DNA from: Paenibacillus pabuli NBRC 13638
GTDB lineage: Bacteria; Bacillota; Bacilli; Paenibacillales; Paenibacillaceae
Assembly (NCBI RefSeq): GCF_001514495.1
Contig: NZ_BCNM01000004.1
Location: 1 to 64,000, forward strand
DNA length: 64,000 bases
Direction: 5' to 3'
In this document: positions 8,680 to 17,556 of the stretch, in pieces
How positions within the stretch are numbered: position 1 is the first letter of the stretch
Layout: each line of letters begins with the position of its first letter
Program-made: the position numbers and the translations under genes
The notes under the pieces: generated by a model
What the model was told of the DNA's origin: nothing
The model's database searches: none
What the model saw: the letters and a program-made list of their open reading frames with translations, nothing else

Positions 8680-10029
8680 ATGAACACGGTCTCAAATGAA
8701 TCCAATCTTTCTTCGAATTCATCCAATGGTTCATCCAAAAGCATATGGACCAACATCCGCTTCATGCGGATGTTTATTGCGTATGCGCTCGCAACTTTTG
8801 GAGATTGGTTTGATGCACTCGCTATCCAGGTGATGGTCGCTTATCGTTGGGGCGCTGATCCGCTGATCATAGCACTTATTCCGGTATGTATGGCTGTGCC
8901 AGGCATATTGCTGGGCTCGGTTGCAGGTGCACTGGCTGATCGTCTGCATAAGGTGAAGATCATGATGATATGTGATTTGATCACTGTTCTTCTAACGATT
9001 GCCATTCTGTTCGCGCCGAGTGCGGCATGGCTGCTACCGCTTCTTGCCATACGGGCCATGATGGGTGTATTTCATGTACCTGCACAGCAGGCGTTGACAC
9101 GGCAGGTGGTGGCGGAGGCACATCTGTTCCAGGCATCATCTATGAATGGTTTTGTGAACCAGTGCTCCAAAGTTGCGGGACCGCTGCTAGGCGCTGTTAC
9201 TCTGGCTGTATTCTCACCGCAAGTCTGCATTCTCATTAACGCTTGCACGCGCCTGTTATCCGGAGCAGTGTTGTGGCCTTTACGGCATTTAACAGAGAAG
9301 AAGGAACCTTCCGAACCCTCTGCCCTGGATGGGAGCCCTTTGGGAGCGGAGGAGTCCGCGGAACCACTGTTCACCCAATGGCAGCAAGGCTGGCGCTTTA
9401 TTATAAGCAGCCGTACGCTTCTGAGTACGATTCTGTTTGGTTGCGTTGGATTAATGGCTATTCTCATGATTGATTACCAGTTTACGACGTTGTTCCGGGA
9501 GATCAAGCCGGGGAACGAGGCTCTGATCGGCTGGATGGGATCATCGGCGGGAGCAGGTGCAGTTGTCATCATTCTACTGTTGAATCGGCTGCCTCGAATC
9601 GGATATGGCTGGGGGTTGGGCGGAGGATACCTGCTGATCGGTGTGGGCATAGCAGCACTGGGCTGGCTCGGTCCACAAACGTCCGAGATTTGGGTTATAA
9701 TCTGGGGTTTGTGCATTGGATTAGGCAATGGCCTGTTTATGGTGACGCTGAATTATTTGCTGCAAAAAGAAACCCCTCCTGCCTATGTAGGCCGTGTATT
9801 CGGTATTCAAAACTCGCTTTCCAGTGTTGTACTGGTCGTTGCTCCACTTACAGGCGGAGCATTAATTCGGGCGACAGGGGCCAGCCATACATTTCAATAT
9901 ATCGGCATGGCAACACTGGCTATTGGTTTGGCAGGCATTATACTGCAACGTATCTTATGGGAGGGGAAACATCCCCGGCGGTTAGAGCTGAAAGGAGAGC
10001 TTGGGCAGGAATCAGTCCGACAGCCATGA
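8680..10029 (+). CDS. MFS transporter (drug/siderophore exporter type)
   Basis: The 449-residue protein has a Ser/Asn-rich hydrophilic N-terminus of about 25 residues and twelve predicted membrane segments. It resembles the MFS_3 (enterobactin exporter/macrolide efflux-like) branch: 'FGDWFDALAIQVMV' in TM1, 'GALADRLHKVKIMMICD' as the loop 2-3 signature, and 'PAYVGRVFGIQNSLSS' in the second half. The ATG follows GGGGAGG. The substrate cannot be deduced. It forms a pair with the upstream winged-helix regulator. Its stop overlaps an ATG that opens a dubious GC-rich frame (10026-10235). Confidence 0.85.
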   Translation: MNTVSNESNLSSNSSNGSSKSIWTNIRFMRMFIAYALATFGDWFDALAIQVMVAYRWGADPLIIALIPVCMAVPGILLGSVAGALADRLHKVKIMMICDLITVLLTIAILFAPSAAWLLPLLAIRAMMGVFHVPAQQALTRQVVAEAHLFQASSMNGFVNQCSKVAGPLLGAVTLAVFSPQVCILINACTRLLSGAVLWPLRHLTEKKEPSEPSALDGSPLGAEESAEPLFTQWQQGWRFIISSRTLLSTILFGCVGLMAILMIDYQFTTLFREIKPGNEALIGWMGSSAGAGAVVIILLLNRLPRIGYGWGLGGGYLLIGVGIAALGWLGPQTSEIWVIIWGLCIGLGNGLFMVTLNYLLQKETPPAYVGRVFGIQNSLSSVVLVVAPLTGGALIRATGASHTFQYIGMATLAIGLAGIILQRILWEGKHPRRLELKGELGQESVRQP

Positions 10030-10392
10030 GTTTCAACCCGCGGCGCAAGGCCTGTCAGCAGGCGGCCCCGCCCAGTGGCGTAGGCGCCTGGGCCGCATGG
10101 CTGCGTCTGCTCGCGGCGCTTTCGCCTGCGGCCCGCTGTGGGCTGCTGCGCGTGATTGGGCCGAATGGGCCCAAGTCACTGCACGGCAACCTGCCGCCTC
10201 CGGCAGCCCGGCTACGACAATCCCGCCGGGCCTGAGCGCCCTGCTGCGCCTGACATCTCCCGGCGCAGCATCCTCCGAAGCCTACGCCAACCAATGCAGA
10301 ATGCTGCTGGTTCATCTCTAACGACTTCGGTCCTCAAAGGATTTAAGGATTTAAAATTGATCTATGATTTATGATCCGTTTGTCCATCCCCA
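10030..10392. other. GC-rich non-genic island
   Basis: From about 10,035 to 10,275 base composition rises sharply (for example 45 G or C in the 60 bases 10,081-10,140). Open frames appear on both strands simply because AT-rich stops are rare. One rightward frame (10026-10235, 69 codons) starts with ATGA overlap on the MFS stop, but its Ala/Pro/Arg-rich product has no recognisable motif. I do not call a gene here. The last 100 bp return to normal composition and hold nothing identifiable. Confidence 0.5.
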
Positions 10393-11064
10393 TTACTGTT
10401 TGCGGATCACCGCACGAAAACAACGGATTGCCGGGCCGTACATGTCAGACCAGATGGCATCCTCGGGTTCTTTCACGCTCAGCTTGCCCTCAATTGTCAG
10501 TCCGGTCACAGCCATAATCGTCTCCAGCAGGTCAGGTCGCATCTCGGGCACATCGAACGTGGCAATTAACCGTCCGTCCGGCTTCAGCACCCTGGCGAAT
10601 TCGCGAAAGGCCCGCAGCATCGTGCCTGTATCCAGATGCTCCAACACAGAGATGCAGAATACGCTGTCAAACTTCTCGGATTCATACGGAAGCTGAGCCA
10701 GATTGGCCTGCGCAAGATGCAGTCGGTCCAGGCTTGATTCCGGCAGGTCACGTGCTGCCTGTTCACCAAAATCGGATGCGATATCCAGCCGGATCGCTTC
10801 TCTGGACAGAATGCGCTCATCCCAATCACAGGCATGAACTTCCCGGCAGTACTCTGCCAGCCAGAATTTGAATGGATGGGATATGCCGCAGGCCGCATCA
10901 AGCACGACGTCTTCCTGCCGTGCAAACTGGCGTGCCCATTCGTACTCGTACGGACGGCTCCACCACGCAGGATGCAGTGGAAAGACCAACGTATCTGTTC
11001 TGGGATCACCTTCCCGAATGTATCTCGATTCCATGAATTCCGCTGCATTAGGCGTATCCATCAT
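10393..11064 (-). CDS. Class I SAM-dependent methyltransferase
   Basis: The 223-residue protein has the Rossmann-like methyltransferase core: motif I 'DVVLDAACGISHPFKFWL' (a variant of E/DxGxGxG), an acidic strand-2 residue in 'VHACDWDERIL', motif 'FDSVFCISVLEHL' (post-I) and 'REFARVLKPDGRLIATFD'. It is annotated from the ATG at 11064, which overlaps the stop of the preceding glycosyltransferase (ATGA) and has AAAGGAGGG upstream; a longer frame to 11136 lies inside that gene. It is the last gene of a four-gene leftward cluster and probably methylates a glycan or carrier made by its neighbours. Confidence 0.82.
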   Translation of the reverse strand: MMDTPNAAEFMESRYIREGDPRTDTLVFPLHPAWWSRPYEYEWARQFARQEDVVLDAACGISHPFKFWLAEYCREVHACDWDERILSREAIRLDIASDFGEQAARDLPESSLDRLHLAQANLAQLPYESEKFDSVFCISVLEHLDTGTMLRAFREFARVLKPDGRLIATFDVPEMRPDLLETIMAVTGLTIEGKLSVKEPEDAIWSDMYGPAIRCFRAVIRKQ

Positions 11065-12500
11065 CCCCGAATTCCCTCCTTTAATCCTGCTTCTGCCAGA
11101 AAAGATTCCAACACCGTACTCCATCTGTGCCGCCAATGGGAGATATCGTAAGACAGTGCCGTCTCGCGGGCATAGATCCCCAGCCGCTCCCGCTCGGCTC
11201 TGTCCTGAACGAGACGTACCAGCGCGGCGGTCAGCGCTTCTTCCCCTGGAGGTACCAGCAGCCCGTTAAAGCCATCCTGAATCAGATCGTTCAGCCCGCC
11301 AACATTGGAAGCTACAACCGGAAGTCCACAGCTCATCGCTTCGAGACAAGCGTAGGATGTTCCTTCCGAGAAGACGGTTGGAATGACGGCAATATCAGCC
11401 TGATGATAGGCCTCGCGAATATCCCGAAAATCATACGTGCGATGTTTGATTCGATCCGCATGGGGATGCGTGCGATGCCAATAACGAAAGGACCGTCCCA
11501 CCGTGCTGCCTTCGACCAGTTCTCCTGCGAATTCGATCTCGAGATCCGGAAAGGCACCTAGCAGTCGGTCAGCTGCCAGCATCATTGGAATAATACCCCG
11601 TTCCATGCTGATGCGTCGCGGATATAGAATACGCAGGGGACGAGAAAGGTTCTCGCGGATCGTAGCTGTTTTGTCATCGCCCTGCTCCAATAAATGTTCC
11701 CCTGTCAGCCCATTTGGCTGCCGACCAGCTGGACCCTGTCTCGTATCTGCCGCGTCCAATTCTTCAGCGATTACGGTCACCTCGGATCTGTCCACTCGCA
11801 CCACGCCGCCTCCATCACTTCTATCCCTCATGGATGACACAGCATTCCACCCTGATATGACAGCTTCGACAGGCTCCTCCTGGATTGCAAGATCCTTCTT
11901 CCATGCGGCGAGCCATTCTTCTTCCTGTTCATGATTGAACGTTCGTCTGGGCGGAGCAGGTGTAAAGAAAGACGTATCCACTGCATTGGGAATAAGAACG
12001 ACCTGGCCGGGATCGGTAAACGTGCATGCAGCGCGGCAAAAGGTCTGAAAATGGGAATCCACGGATACGATGCGTACAAGTCCATCCAGTGCCTGCTGAA
12101 TATGTTCGGCGACTTGCTGCTTGGTCTCCAGTGGCAGCCTGGGCCGATCCCAGTTAATGCCGTGGCAGATGCCGAGACTGCCCGGTTTGTAGACAATGGG
12201 CTGCCAGAGACAGCTGGCATAGATTATGGGCCCTCGCGCCGCCGCAGCCATACGGGCAAAAGCTTCGGGCACATCATTCATATCGTAGGCATAGCCATAG
12301 CCATATACATCAACTTGTTCCGTCCGGGTTTGAAACGCTTCAAAATAGGACAGCTGATGGACCTCGGGAATATGTCCCAATCCGCGGATCACACTGCACA
12401 AGTCAAGGATATAACGCTCCAGACCGCCCCCGAACACCCGGCTGAAATCCCGGTTATAGCCATCGGTAAAGCTGTGTGTCAAAATGCTGACTACACCCAT
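11061..12500 (-). CDS. Glycosyltransferase family 4 (GT-B fold)
   Basis: The 479-residue GT-B protein has an N-terminal acceptor domain (GGLERYILDLCSVIRGLGH, the GT4 glycine-rich loop) and a C-terminal nucleotide-sugar domain with 'VFSEGTSYACLEAMSCGLPVVASNVGGLNDLI', containing the EX7E-like motif of retaining GT4 enzymes. Between them, about residues 185-290 form a hydrophilic, low-complexity stretch longer than usual for the family. The start ATG has GGAGGAG upstream. Its end overlaps the methyltransferase start and the GT2 gene ends one base before it, so the cluster is translationally coupled. The sugar and acceptor are unknown. Confidence 0.85.
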   Translation of the reverse strand: MGVVSILTHSFTDGYNRDFSRVFGGGLERYILDLCSVIRGLGHIPEVHQLSYFEAFQTRTEQVDVYGYGYAYDMNDVPEAFARMAAAARGPIIYASCLWQPIVYKPGSLGICHGINWDRPRLPLETKQQVAEHIQQALDGLVRIVSVDSHFQTFCRAACTFTDPGQVVLIPNAVDTSFFTPAPPRRTFNHEQEEEWLAAWKKDLAIQEEPVEAVISGWNAVSSMRDRSDGGGVVRVDRSEVTVIAEELDAADTRQGPAGRQPNGLTGEHLLEQGDDKTATIRENLSRPLRILYPRRISMERGIIPMMLAADRLLGAFPDLEIEFAGELVEGSTVGRSFRYWHRTHPHADRIKHRTYDFRDIREAYHQADIAVIPTVFSEGTSYACLEAMSCGLPVVASNVGGLNDLIQDGFNGLLVPPGEEALTAALVRLVQDRAERERLGIYARETALSYDISHWRHRWSTVLESFLAEAGLKEGIRG

Positions 12501-12501
12501 T

Positions 12502-13494
12502 TCACCGCTCCTCCTTCCAGGGAATCAGTCGAGGCTCGGGATCAAGAATCGATTCATAATGCTCAAGGCTGCCCCACTCGCCGTGTGGATCAATTCGTTT
12601 GTAACGCAAATATTTCCGAACCCGATCCTCCAAGCTTCCTGCCCAGCCCAGATGCTGAACCTTCAATTCCGTGCTGATTCCGGGCAGGACGGTACAGGGC
12701 AAGGGGAGACGAGGCACATGATGATTTTGCTGCGGATAAAAATAGGGATAACCCGGCATATAACGGACAAGTGAAGCGGTATGCCGTCGGTGCAGCCCCC
12801 AAAGGTTATCTTCCCGATAGTGGGTTCGACCGCCCCACATATCGTAGAACCGGAAGGCAATCCAGTCGGAGTGCTCCTGGTTAATCAGTGAACGTATGGC
12901 GTTCTTGGCTTCGGTACTGTACAGCTCATCGGCATCTACGGAGAGTAACCAATCCGGATCAGTACCCACGGCTGCCTGCCACAGGGCATTGCGTAATCGC
13001 CATTCTTCAGCAAATAAAGGCTTTTCCAGTACCTCCAGACGAACGACATTTTGATAGGCTCTGCATATGTCGGGTGTTCCATCTGTGCTGGCATCGTCCA
13101 CAATGACGATCTCATCCACGAATTCACTTAGATCGTCCAGCACTTCCTCCAGATATCGCCCGCGCTCGTTACGCACCTGAAGCATGGCGGTCAGTTTATT
13201 GTCCTGACTTTTCCGAACCCGACGAATGGAAAACGGCTCCCTGCTTGGGTGGGTTACCTGATGCTCTTCAGCACCCGGATCTCCTTGCTCGTCTGTCGCA
13301 TATCCTTGGTGCGTCTGACTTCGGATGTCCAACGTCCTCTGCGCATTTTCCAGACGGTTAGCGTCTGTTTCCGCGTTTTTAGCATGCAGCGATTCCGGCA
13401 TTTCAGTTGGAGTATGAGTTGTTTCGGATCGTATATCTTTATGCACCATCGGTCCATTCACATGTTGTCTGCGCTTCTTCGGGTCCAGCATCAT
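12502..13494 (-). CDS. Glycosyltransferase family 2
   Basis: The 330-residue protein has a charged, apparently disordered N-terminus of about 100 residues (rich in K/R/E/Q/H), then a GT-A domain beginning 'KLTAMLQVRNERGRYLEEVL'. It contains 'IVIVDDASTDGTPDICR' and the metal-binding DxD-type motif in 'LLSVDADELYS'. It ends after about 230 residues of catalytic domain without a membrane segment, so it is cytosolic. Tandem ATGs at 13494/13491 overlap the TGA of the upstream gene and are preceded by GGAGGTG. The long N-terminal extension is unusual for a small GT2. Confidence 0.82.
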   Translation of the reverse strand: MMLDPKKRRQHVNGPMVHKDIRSETTHTPTEMPESLHAKNAETDANRLENAQRTLDIRSQTHQGYATDEQGDPGAEEHQVTHPSREPFSIRRVRKSQDNKLTAMLQVRNERGRYLEEVLDDLSEFVDEIVIVDDASTDGTPDICRAYQNVVRLEVLEKPLFAEEWRLRNALWQAAVGTDPDWLLSVDADELYSTEAKNAIRSLINQEHSDWIAFRFYDMWGGRTHYREDNLWGLHRRHTASLVRYMPGYPYFYPQQNHHVPRLPLPCTVLPGISTELKVQHLGWAGSLEDRVRKYLRYKRIDPHGEWGSLEHYESILDPEPRLIPWKEER

Positions 13495-14789
13495 GGCACC
13501 TCCCCCAGCAATTGCTGAACGGCATGATCCAGCAGCTCCATCTCGACGATTCGTGCAAGTGCATCTTCATCCTCCAACGCCGTCTCCAGGAATTGCCTCA
13601 CTGCACCATGGCGTTCTCCGCGCAGTGCCATCGCTAGACCGGACAATTGCTGATAATCCCTGCGGCTGGCTTTATCCTCAACATCCACTGCGTTAACCAA
13701 AGCCAATGCGTCTTCCACGCGTCCTGTCTCCTGATAGATGCGAAATTTCCAATGACGCGCGGTTTCGCCTCCGAGTTCATCCAGGATATGCAATGCGTTT
13801 CCATAATCATCATTCAGACGCAGCAGTTCGGCCCGAACAAGCTGTTCCTCCCCGGCCTCCAGCCAGCGGCAGAGCTGTTCATAATGGTGCCGCTCCTTTT
13901 CGTTACCTGCACTGATTCCGTAGACTTGCAAAGCATTCTCGATTTCGCCGGCTCTTGCATGAATTGCAGAGAGGAACCGATAGTGGGAACTCACCGAATC
14001 CATTCTCCCGTTCATTACCGCATGGGTGAAGGCTTCCTTGAGCGAAAGGGCTGCTCTGGAATCCTGAAGCAAATATTCATAGGCCGCCAATAAAAAGGAA
14101 ATCGTCTCATGCGCTCCCGCTTTGGATCGAAGCTGGCGATAGAAGTCTGCACGAACACTGCATTGCAGCTGTGTGACCGTATCCTGAACACCCGAGAGGG
14201 TCTGTCGCAGCGCATGCACGAATAGCAGTTCATAGTCCCGGAGAGGGACTTCAAGGTCTTCCTTTTGCATGGAACCAGCAGGGGTTGCGTCCTCCCCATT
14301 CAGCCAGATGGCACGTACACCCTGGAATAACAGTTTCATATAGCGCGTTTCCGATGAGGTGCCTACCAGGTCGGCAATGCCGACCAGTCTTGAAATGCAG
14401 CTCTCCCATAAGGGGGACTCCGCTTCTTCGCCAACGGGCTCTGGGAGCAGTACAATACAGTGTTCCGAATCAAGTGAAGCTGCTGCGGTCAGCCAGTAGG
14501 GATGAGTAATCACGGCAACCGTACGGGGCTCCTGCAGCAGTTGTTCTGCTTCGGGAAGCGTGATGACGGTGATATTCGCAGGCATTTCCTCGGAGCGCTC
14601 CAGGCTGCTGACATAGTAGACGGGCCCTTCCGCGACCATCAGAGCAGCGATGTGTGGATAGGGAAAAGCAGACCATCCTCCCTTACGGGGGAAAAGAACA
14701 TAACGAAAGGTAGGCAGGGCTGTACTTGACTGTTCTGAATCTATCCCTTGACGAGGCTCCGGGTCCGGGATTGGAGACAGCTCTTCCAT
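13491..14789 (-). CDS. Uncharacterised protein with GT-like N-terminus and helical repeats
   Basis: I do not recognise this 432-residue protein with certainty. Residues 25-180 alternate beta/alpha with segments such as 'TVAVITHPYWLTAAASLDSEHCIVLLPEP' and 'DLVGTSSETRYMKLLFQGVRAIWLNGE', resembling the N-terminal half of GT-B glycosyltransferases (TuaH-like). No nucleotide-sugar-binding C-terminal domain follows. Instead residues 200-430 are helical and TPR-like (HARAGEIENALQVYG, YGNALHILDELGG, GRVEDALALVNAVDV). It is the first gene of the glycosylation cluster, with a good RBS (GAGGTGAT). A scaffold or non-catalytic partner for the two downstream glycosyltransferases is possible. Confidence 0.6.
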   Translation of the reverse strand: MEELSPIPDPEPRQGIDSEQSSTALPTFRYVLFPRKGGWSAFPYPHIAALMVAEGPVYYVSSLERSEEMPANITVITLPEAEQLLQEPRTVAVITHPYWLTAAASLDSEHCIVLLPEPVGEEAESPLWESCISRLVGIADLVGTSSETRYMKLLFQGVRAIWLNGEDATPAGSMQKEDLEVPLRDYELLFVHALRQTLSGVQDTVTQLQCSVRADFYRQLRSKAGAHETISFLLAAYEYLLQDSRAALSLKEAFTHAVMNGRMDSVSSHYRFLSAIHARAGEIENALQVYGISAGNEKERHHYEQLCRWLEAGEEQLVRAELLRLNDDYGNALHILDELGGETARHWKFRIYQETGRVEDALALVNAVDVEDKASRRDYQQLSGLAMALRGERHGAVRQFLETALEDEDALARIVEMELLDHAVQQLLGEVP

Positions 14790-14959
14790 TGATAAATCAC
14801 CTCACTTGATAATCCAATGATTCAATATGTAATGCCATTTTTTGCCCAGCGTATTTTATGCCTGACACTAACATATGGGCGTTCCGTCCCAAACATGAGC
14901 ATCTTCCGTGAATAGACGAAGCTGGCAAGCCGAAAGATTAGGCTTAATTTTATCTATTG

Positions 14960-14975
14960 TGTGACCGTCATCACT
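14960..14975 (+). promoter_or_regulatory. Upstream FNR/CRP-like box for cydA
   Basis: TGTGA-CCGTCA-TCACT differs from the perfect palindrome TGTGA-N6-TCACA only in the last base. Its centre is 40 bp upstream of the centre of the second box. Confidence 0.55.
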
Positions 14976-14999
14976 TTTTTTTGCTGTCATGGCGGGCTT

Positions 15000-15015
15000 T
15001 GTGATAATTGTCACA
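15000..15015 (+). promoter_or_regulatory. FNR/CRP-like box at predicted -41.5 of cydA
   Basis: TGTGA-TAATTG-TCACA is a perfect match to the Fnr/CRP-family palindrome used in Bacillus. If the -10 hexamer is CACAAT at 15037-15042, the transcription start is near 15049 and this box is centred at -41.5, the classical class II activator position. Rex also recognises TTGTGA...TCACAA-type sites in cyd promoters and is an alternative. Confidence 0.65.
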
Positions 15016-15139
15016 TGTATAAAATAGTCAATCTGGCACAATACGTTCATCAATACGTGTTTGGCTGACAGAAACGGAAGCAGGGGCTTCAATGCCGAAT
15101 ACGAATACTGCGATGTGAACAGAAAGAAGGGGTAACGGT

Positions 15140-16555
15140 ATGGATCCGATTATGTTATCGCGTATCCAATATGCGCTCACAACGATTTTCCATTTCTTTT
15201 TTGTGCCGCTGTCCATCGGCCTGGTGCTGCTGGTAGCCATTATGGAGACGTTGTACGTAGTGAAGGGTAAGGAAGTTTACAAAACGATGGCCAAATTCTG
15301 GGGCAAACTGTTCCTGATTAACTTCGCCGTTGGTGTAGTCACAGGCATTCTGCAAGAATTCCAGTTCGGCATGAACTGGTCGGAGTACTCCCGTTTTGTC
15401 GGGGATGTATTTGGTGCGCCACTGGCTGTAGAAGCGCTGCTGGCGTTTTTTATGGAGTCTACCTTTATTGGACTCTGGATTTTCGGATGGGATCGTTTGT
15501 CCAAAAAAGTGCACTTGGCCTGTATCTGGCTGGTATTTGTCGGCACATTCCTGTCCGCGCTCTGGATTCTGGCAGCCAATTCATTCATGCAGCATCCGGT
15601 TGGCTTCGAGATTAATAATGGCCGCGCCGAGATGAATGACTTCTTTGCACTGATTACGAATGGTCAACTGCTGGTAGAATTCCCGCACACGATCTTTGGT
15701 GCCCTGATGACAGGTGCATTTGTGGTAACCGGAATTAGTGCCTACAAGTTGATGAAGAAGCAGGATGTAGAGATATTCCGCAAATCGTTTAACATCGCGA
15801 TCATTATTGGCCTGGTTTCCTCGCTGGGTGTTGCCTTCTCGGGTCACTTCCAGGCGCAATATCTGGTGGAGACGCAGCCGATGAAAATGGCAGCCAGTGA
15901 AGGAACATGGACGACGACGGAAGACCCTGCCCCATGGACGGTGGTAGCCTTTATCGATCCGGACAAACAGGAGAATTCTGGCGAGATCAAAATCCCTGGA
16001 TTGCTCAGTTATCTGTCCTATAGCAAGTTCTCCGGCAGTGTCAAAGGCATGAAGGAACTGCAAGCAGAGTATGAGCAAACGTATGGACCAGGGGACTATA
16101 TTCCACCCGTACGGACAACATTCTGGAGCTTCCGCATCATGATTGCTGCGGGCGGATTAATGATTTTGCTAGCGATATACGGTACATTCCTGGCGATGCG
16201 CCGGAAGTTGGAGGGAGCAGGCAAGTGGTTTATGCGTCTGATGGTGTTCGCCATTTCCCTGCCGTTTATCGCTAATACGTCGGGCTGGATTATGACTGAG
16301 GTGGGAAGGCAGCCGTGGACGGTTTTTGGTTATATGACAACCGCAGCCGGGGTATCCCCGAACGTAAGCGCAGGCCAGATTTTGTTCTCCACCCTTGCTT
16401 TTACAGCAGCTTATACCGTTCTCGGCATTGTGATGGTCTATCTGTTCATTCGTGAAATCAAGGCAGGGCCATATGCAGTCGAAAAGCCGGAGGAGCATGA
16501 TGAATCGGCCGATCCGTTCGGCGTGGATGGGGGTTATTCTGTTGTCACTAAGTGA
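15140..16555 (+). CDS. cydA: Cytochrome bd ubiquinol oxidase subunit I
   Basis: The 471-residue membrane protein matches CydA: N-terminal 'LSRIQYALTTIFHFFFVPLSIG' with the haem-ligand His about residue 18, 'GVVTGILQEFQFGMNWSEYSRFVGDVFG', 'LVEFPHTIFGALMTGAFV' containing the second conserved His, and 'TVFGYMTTAAGVSP' late in the protein. The length fits the short-Q-loop type of Gram-positive bacteria. It carries haems b558, b595 and d and oxidises quinol while reducing O2 to water. AAGGGG precedes the ATG. It is first in the cydABDC operon, consistent with induction at low oxygen through the two upstream palindromes. Confidence 0.97.
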   Translation: MDPIMLSRIQYALTTIFHFFFVPLSIGLVLLVAIMETLYVVKGKEVYKTMAKFWGKLFLINFAVGVVTGILQEFQFGMNWSEYSRFVGDVFGAPLAVEALLAFFMESTFIGLWIFGWDRLSKKVHLACIWLVFVGTFLSALWILAANSFMQHPVGFEINNGRAEMNDFFALITNGQLLVEFPHTIFGALMTGAFVVTGISAYKLMKKQDVEIFRKSFNIAIIIGLVSSLGVAFSGHFQAQYLVETQPMKMAASEGTWTTTEDPAPWTVVAFIDPDKQENSGEIKIPGLLSYLSYSKFSGSVKGMKELQAEYEQTYGPGDYIPPVRTTFWSFRIMIAAGGLMILLAIYGTFLAMRRKLEGAGKWFMRLMVFAISLPFIANTSGWIMTEVGRQPWTVFGYMTTAAGVSPNVSAGQILFSTLAFTAAYTVLGIVMVYLFIREIKAGPYAVEKPEEHDESADPFGVDGGYSVVTK

Positions 16556-17555
16556 ATTGTGGTTTTTGCTGATTGCCGTCTTGTTTGTTGGGTTTTTCTT
16601 TCTGGAAGGTTTTGATTTTGGTGTGGGCATGTCTACCTCGATAATTGGAAAAACGGATCGCGAACGTCGTACCCTGATCAACTCGATCGGTCCGTTCTGG
16701 GATGGCAATGAGGTGTGGCTGATTACAGCGGGGGGTGCCATGTTTGCAGCCTTCCCGCACTGGTATGCCACGCTGTTCAGCGGTTTTTATCTGCCGCTGG
16801 TTGTGGTGCTGCTGGCCTTGATCGGCCGCGGAGTTGCCTTTGAATTCCGCAGCAAGATGAGACATGAACGCTGGCGCAAAACATGGGACATCATCATCGT
16901 AGTCTCCAGTGCGTTACTGCCATTCCTGTTCGGGGTTGTGTTCGCAACGTTGATGAAAGGATTGCCTATTGATGAACAGATGCAGCTTCGTCCCGGCTTC
17001 CTGGACATCGTCAATCCGTATACGGTGGTAGGTGGGTTGAGCGTGACGTTGTTGTGTCTGGTGCATGGTCTGCTGTTTGCTTCATTGCGGACCGTCGGAG
17101 TTCTTAGAGAACGTGCCTTGAATACAGCCAAAAAACTGATGCTGCCGCTGGCCGCGATCCTCGCGGTTTACGCTGTGATGACATACTTCATGACCGATGT
17201 GTTTGCCGTACGCGGCTGGGCCCTCTGGATTATGGTTGTCCTGGGTGCTGCTTCATTGGGTCTGGCCGCTTACTTCGTGCGTCAGAAACGTGAAGCCTGG
17301 GCCTTCGGCATGACGGGAGCCGTGATTGCCATCGCGTTTGCCTCCGTATTTATCGGTCTGTTCCCAAGGGTCATGGTGAGTTCCATGGGTTCGGCGTTTG
17401 ACCTGACTGTCTACAATGCTTCATCCGGCGCCTATTCGCTGAAAGTAATGACGATTGTGGCATGTACGCTGCTTCCGTTTGTACTCGGCTATCAGATCTG
17501 GAGTTATTACATTTTCCGCAAACGTCTGAACGATAAGCATCACCTGGAGTACTGA
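16542..17555 (+). CDS. cydB: Cytochrome bd ubiquinol oxidase subunit II
   Basis: CydB begins with the family hallmark 'SLSELWFLLIAVLFVGFFFLEGFDFGVGM', followed by 'NSIGPFWDGNEVWLITAGGAMFAAFP'. It has about eight membrane segments. The reading frame is open from 16452, but homologues start at the SLSELWF segment, so the TTG at 16542 (GGGGG nine bases upstream, 337 residues) is preferred; an ATG at 16527 is a near alternative. Either start overlaps the 3' end of cydA, giving translational coupling. It partners CydA in the terminal oxidase. Confidence 0.93.
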   Translation: MSLSELWFLLIAVLFVGFFFLEGFDFGVGMSTSIIGKTDRERRTLINSIGPFWDGNEVWLITAGGAMFAAFPHWYATLFSGFYLPLVVVLLALIGRGVAFEFRSKMRHERWRKTWDIIIVVSSALLPFLFGVVFATLMKGLPIDEQMQLRPGFLDIVNPYTVVGGLSVTLLCLVHGLLFASLRTVGVLRERALNTAKKLMLPLAAILAVYAVMTYFMTDVFAVRGWALWIMVVLGAASLGLAAYFVRQKREAWAFGMTGAVIAIAFASVFIGLFPRVMVSSMGSAFDLTVYNASSGAYSLKVMTIVACTLLPFVLGYQIWSYYIFRKRLNDKHHLEY

Positions 17556-17556
17556 C

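Larger units (their letters stand above)
14790..15139. other. Divergent regulatory region (glycosylation cluster / cyd operon)
   Basis: About 350 bp without a credible gene. The right half carries two FNR/CRP-like palindromes and a candidate class II promoter for cydA, listed separately. No clear sigma-A promoter was recognised for the leftward cluster. Confidence 0.6.

Noticed and set aside
10001..10321. Overlapping frames in the GC-rich island (both strands)
   Set aside because: They arise from scarcity of stop codons in GC-rich DNA; products are Ala/Arg/Pro-rich without motifs. Reported only as a compositional island.
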